From Arbacia lixula (lineage: Eukaryota; Echinodermata; Echinoidea; Arbacioida; Arbaciidae): a stretch of 64,000 bases of DNA. Below are more notes on the stretch, generated by a model. That model was not told where the DNA came from. It ran no database searches and was given only the letters and a program-made list of their open reading frames with translations. The stretch lies in assembly GCA_963669155.1 (NCBI GenBank), contig OZ022597.1, forward strand, positions 2,290,287 to 2,354,286, read 5' to 3'. Position 1 is the first letter of the stretch. The DNA is not shown here.

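Noticed and set aside
1..64000. tRNA or other structured RNA genes
   Set aside because: No cloverleaf with A and B boxes was seen by eye; tRNAscan or Infernal would be needed to exclude them.

Overview
This is eukaryotic genomic DNA, AT-rich and full of transposon debris. It is most likely from an echinoderm, probably a sea urchin. The pointers are a large intron-rich receptor tyrosine phosphatase gene with many fibronectin repeats, and short inverted-repeat elements of types I associate with sea urchins, such as ends reading GGGCCCGTTGCATAAAACTT. The species call is inference; another echinoderm, or more distantly amphioxus, is possible.

The window is dominated by one minus-strand gene covering about 12.3-64 kb and running off the right edge. 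It encodes a single-domain receptor-type protein tyrosine phosphatase (RPTP). I could place 45 coding exons by splice sites and reading phase. Every junction is phase-consistent and the exon lengths sum to a continuous frame of about 2,568 residues. In protein order (right to left) these are: one partial and 22 complete fibronectin type III (FN3) repeats (64.0-26.7 kb), a membrane-proximal domain on three exons (25.4-23.6 kb), the transmembrane exon (22.1 kb), a proline-rich juxtamembrane exon (21.3 kb), and one catalytic PTP domain on eight exons (20.0-13.2 kb). The last is followed by a probable 3' UTR exon (12.4 kb down to about 10.5 kb). The catalytic signature HCSAGIGRTG is intact. The architecture matches the R3 class (PTPRB/PTPRJ/PTPRQ-like) but with more FN3 repeats. 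The N-terminus lies outside the window.

Left of the RPTP, 3.1-4.15 kb holds two exons of a minus-strand TMEM53-like (DUF829) alpha/beta-hydrolase gene. It carries a frameshift and stop and I found no 5' exon, so it is probably a pseudogene. The rest of 0-12 kb is intergenic, with a decayed non-LTR retrotransposon at 7.3-8.5 kb and a Tc1-like non-autonomous element at 9.8-10.5 kb.

The introns carry non-LTR fragments (CR1/L2-like, Jockey-like, L1/Tx1-like), several MITE families, and at least four TTAA-flanked elements of piggyBac type. Most striking is a recurring local structure: at about ten RPTP exons, the exon-intron boundary (splice donor or acceptor plus a little exon) has been copied tandemly into the adjacent intron, from single decayed copies to arrays of four to eleven units. 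This is the most unusual signal I found.
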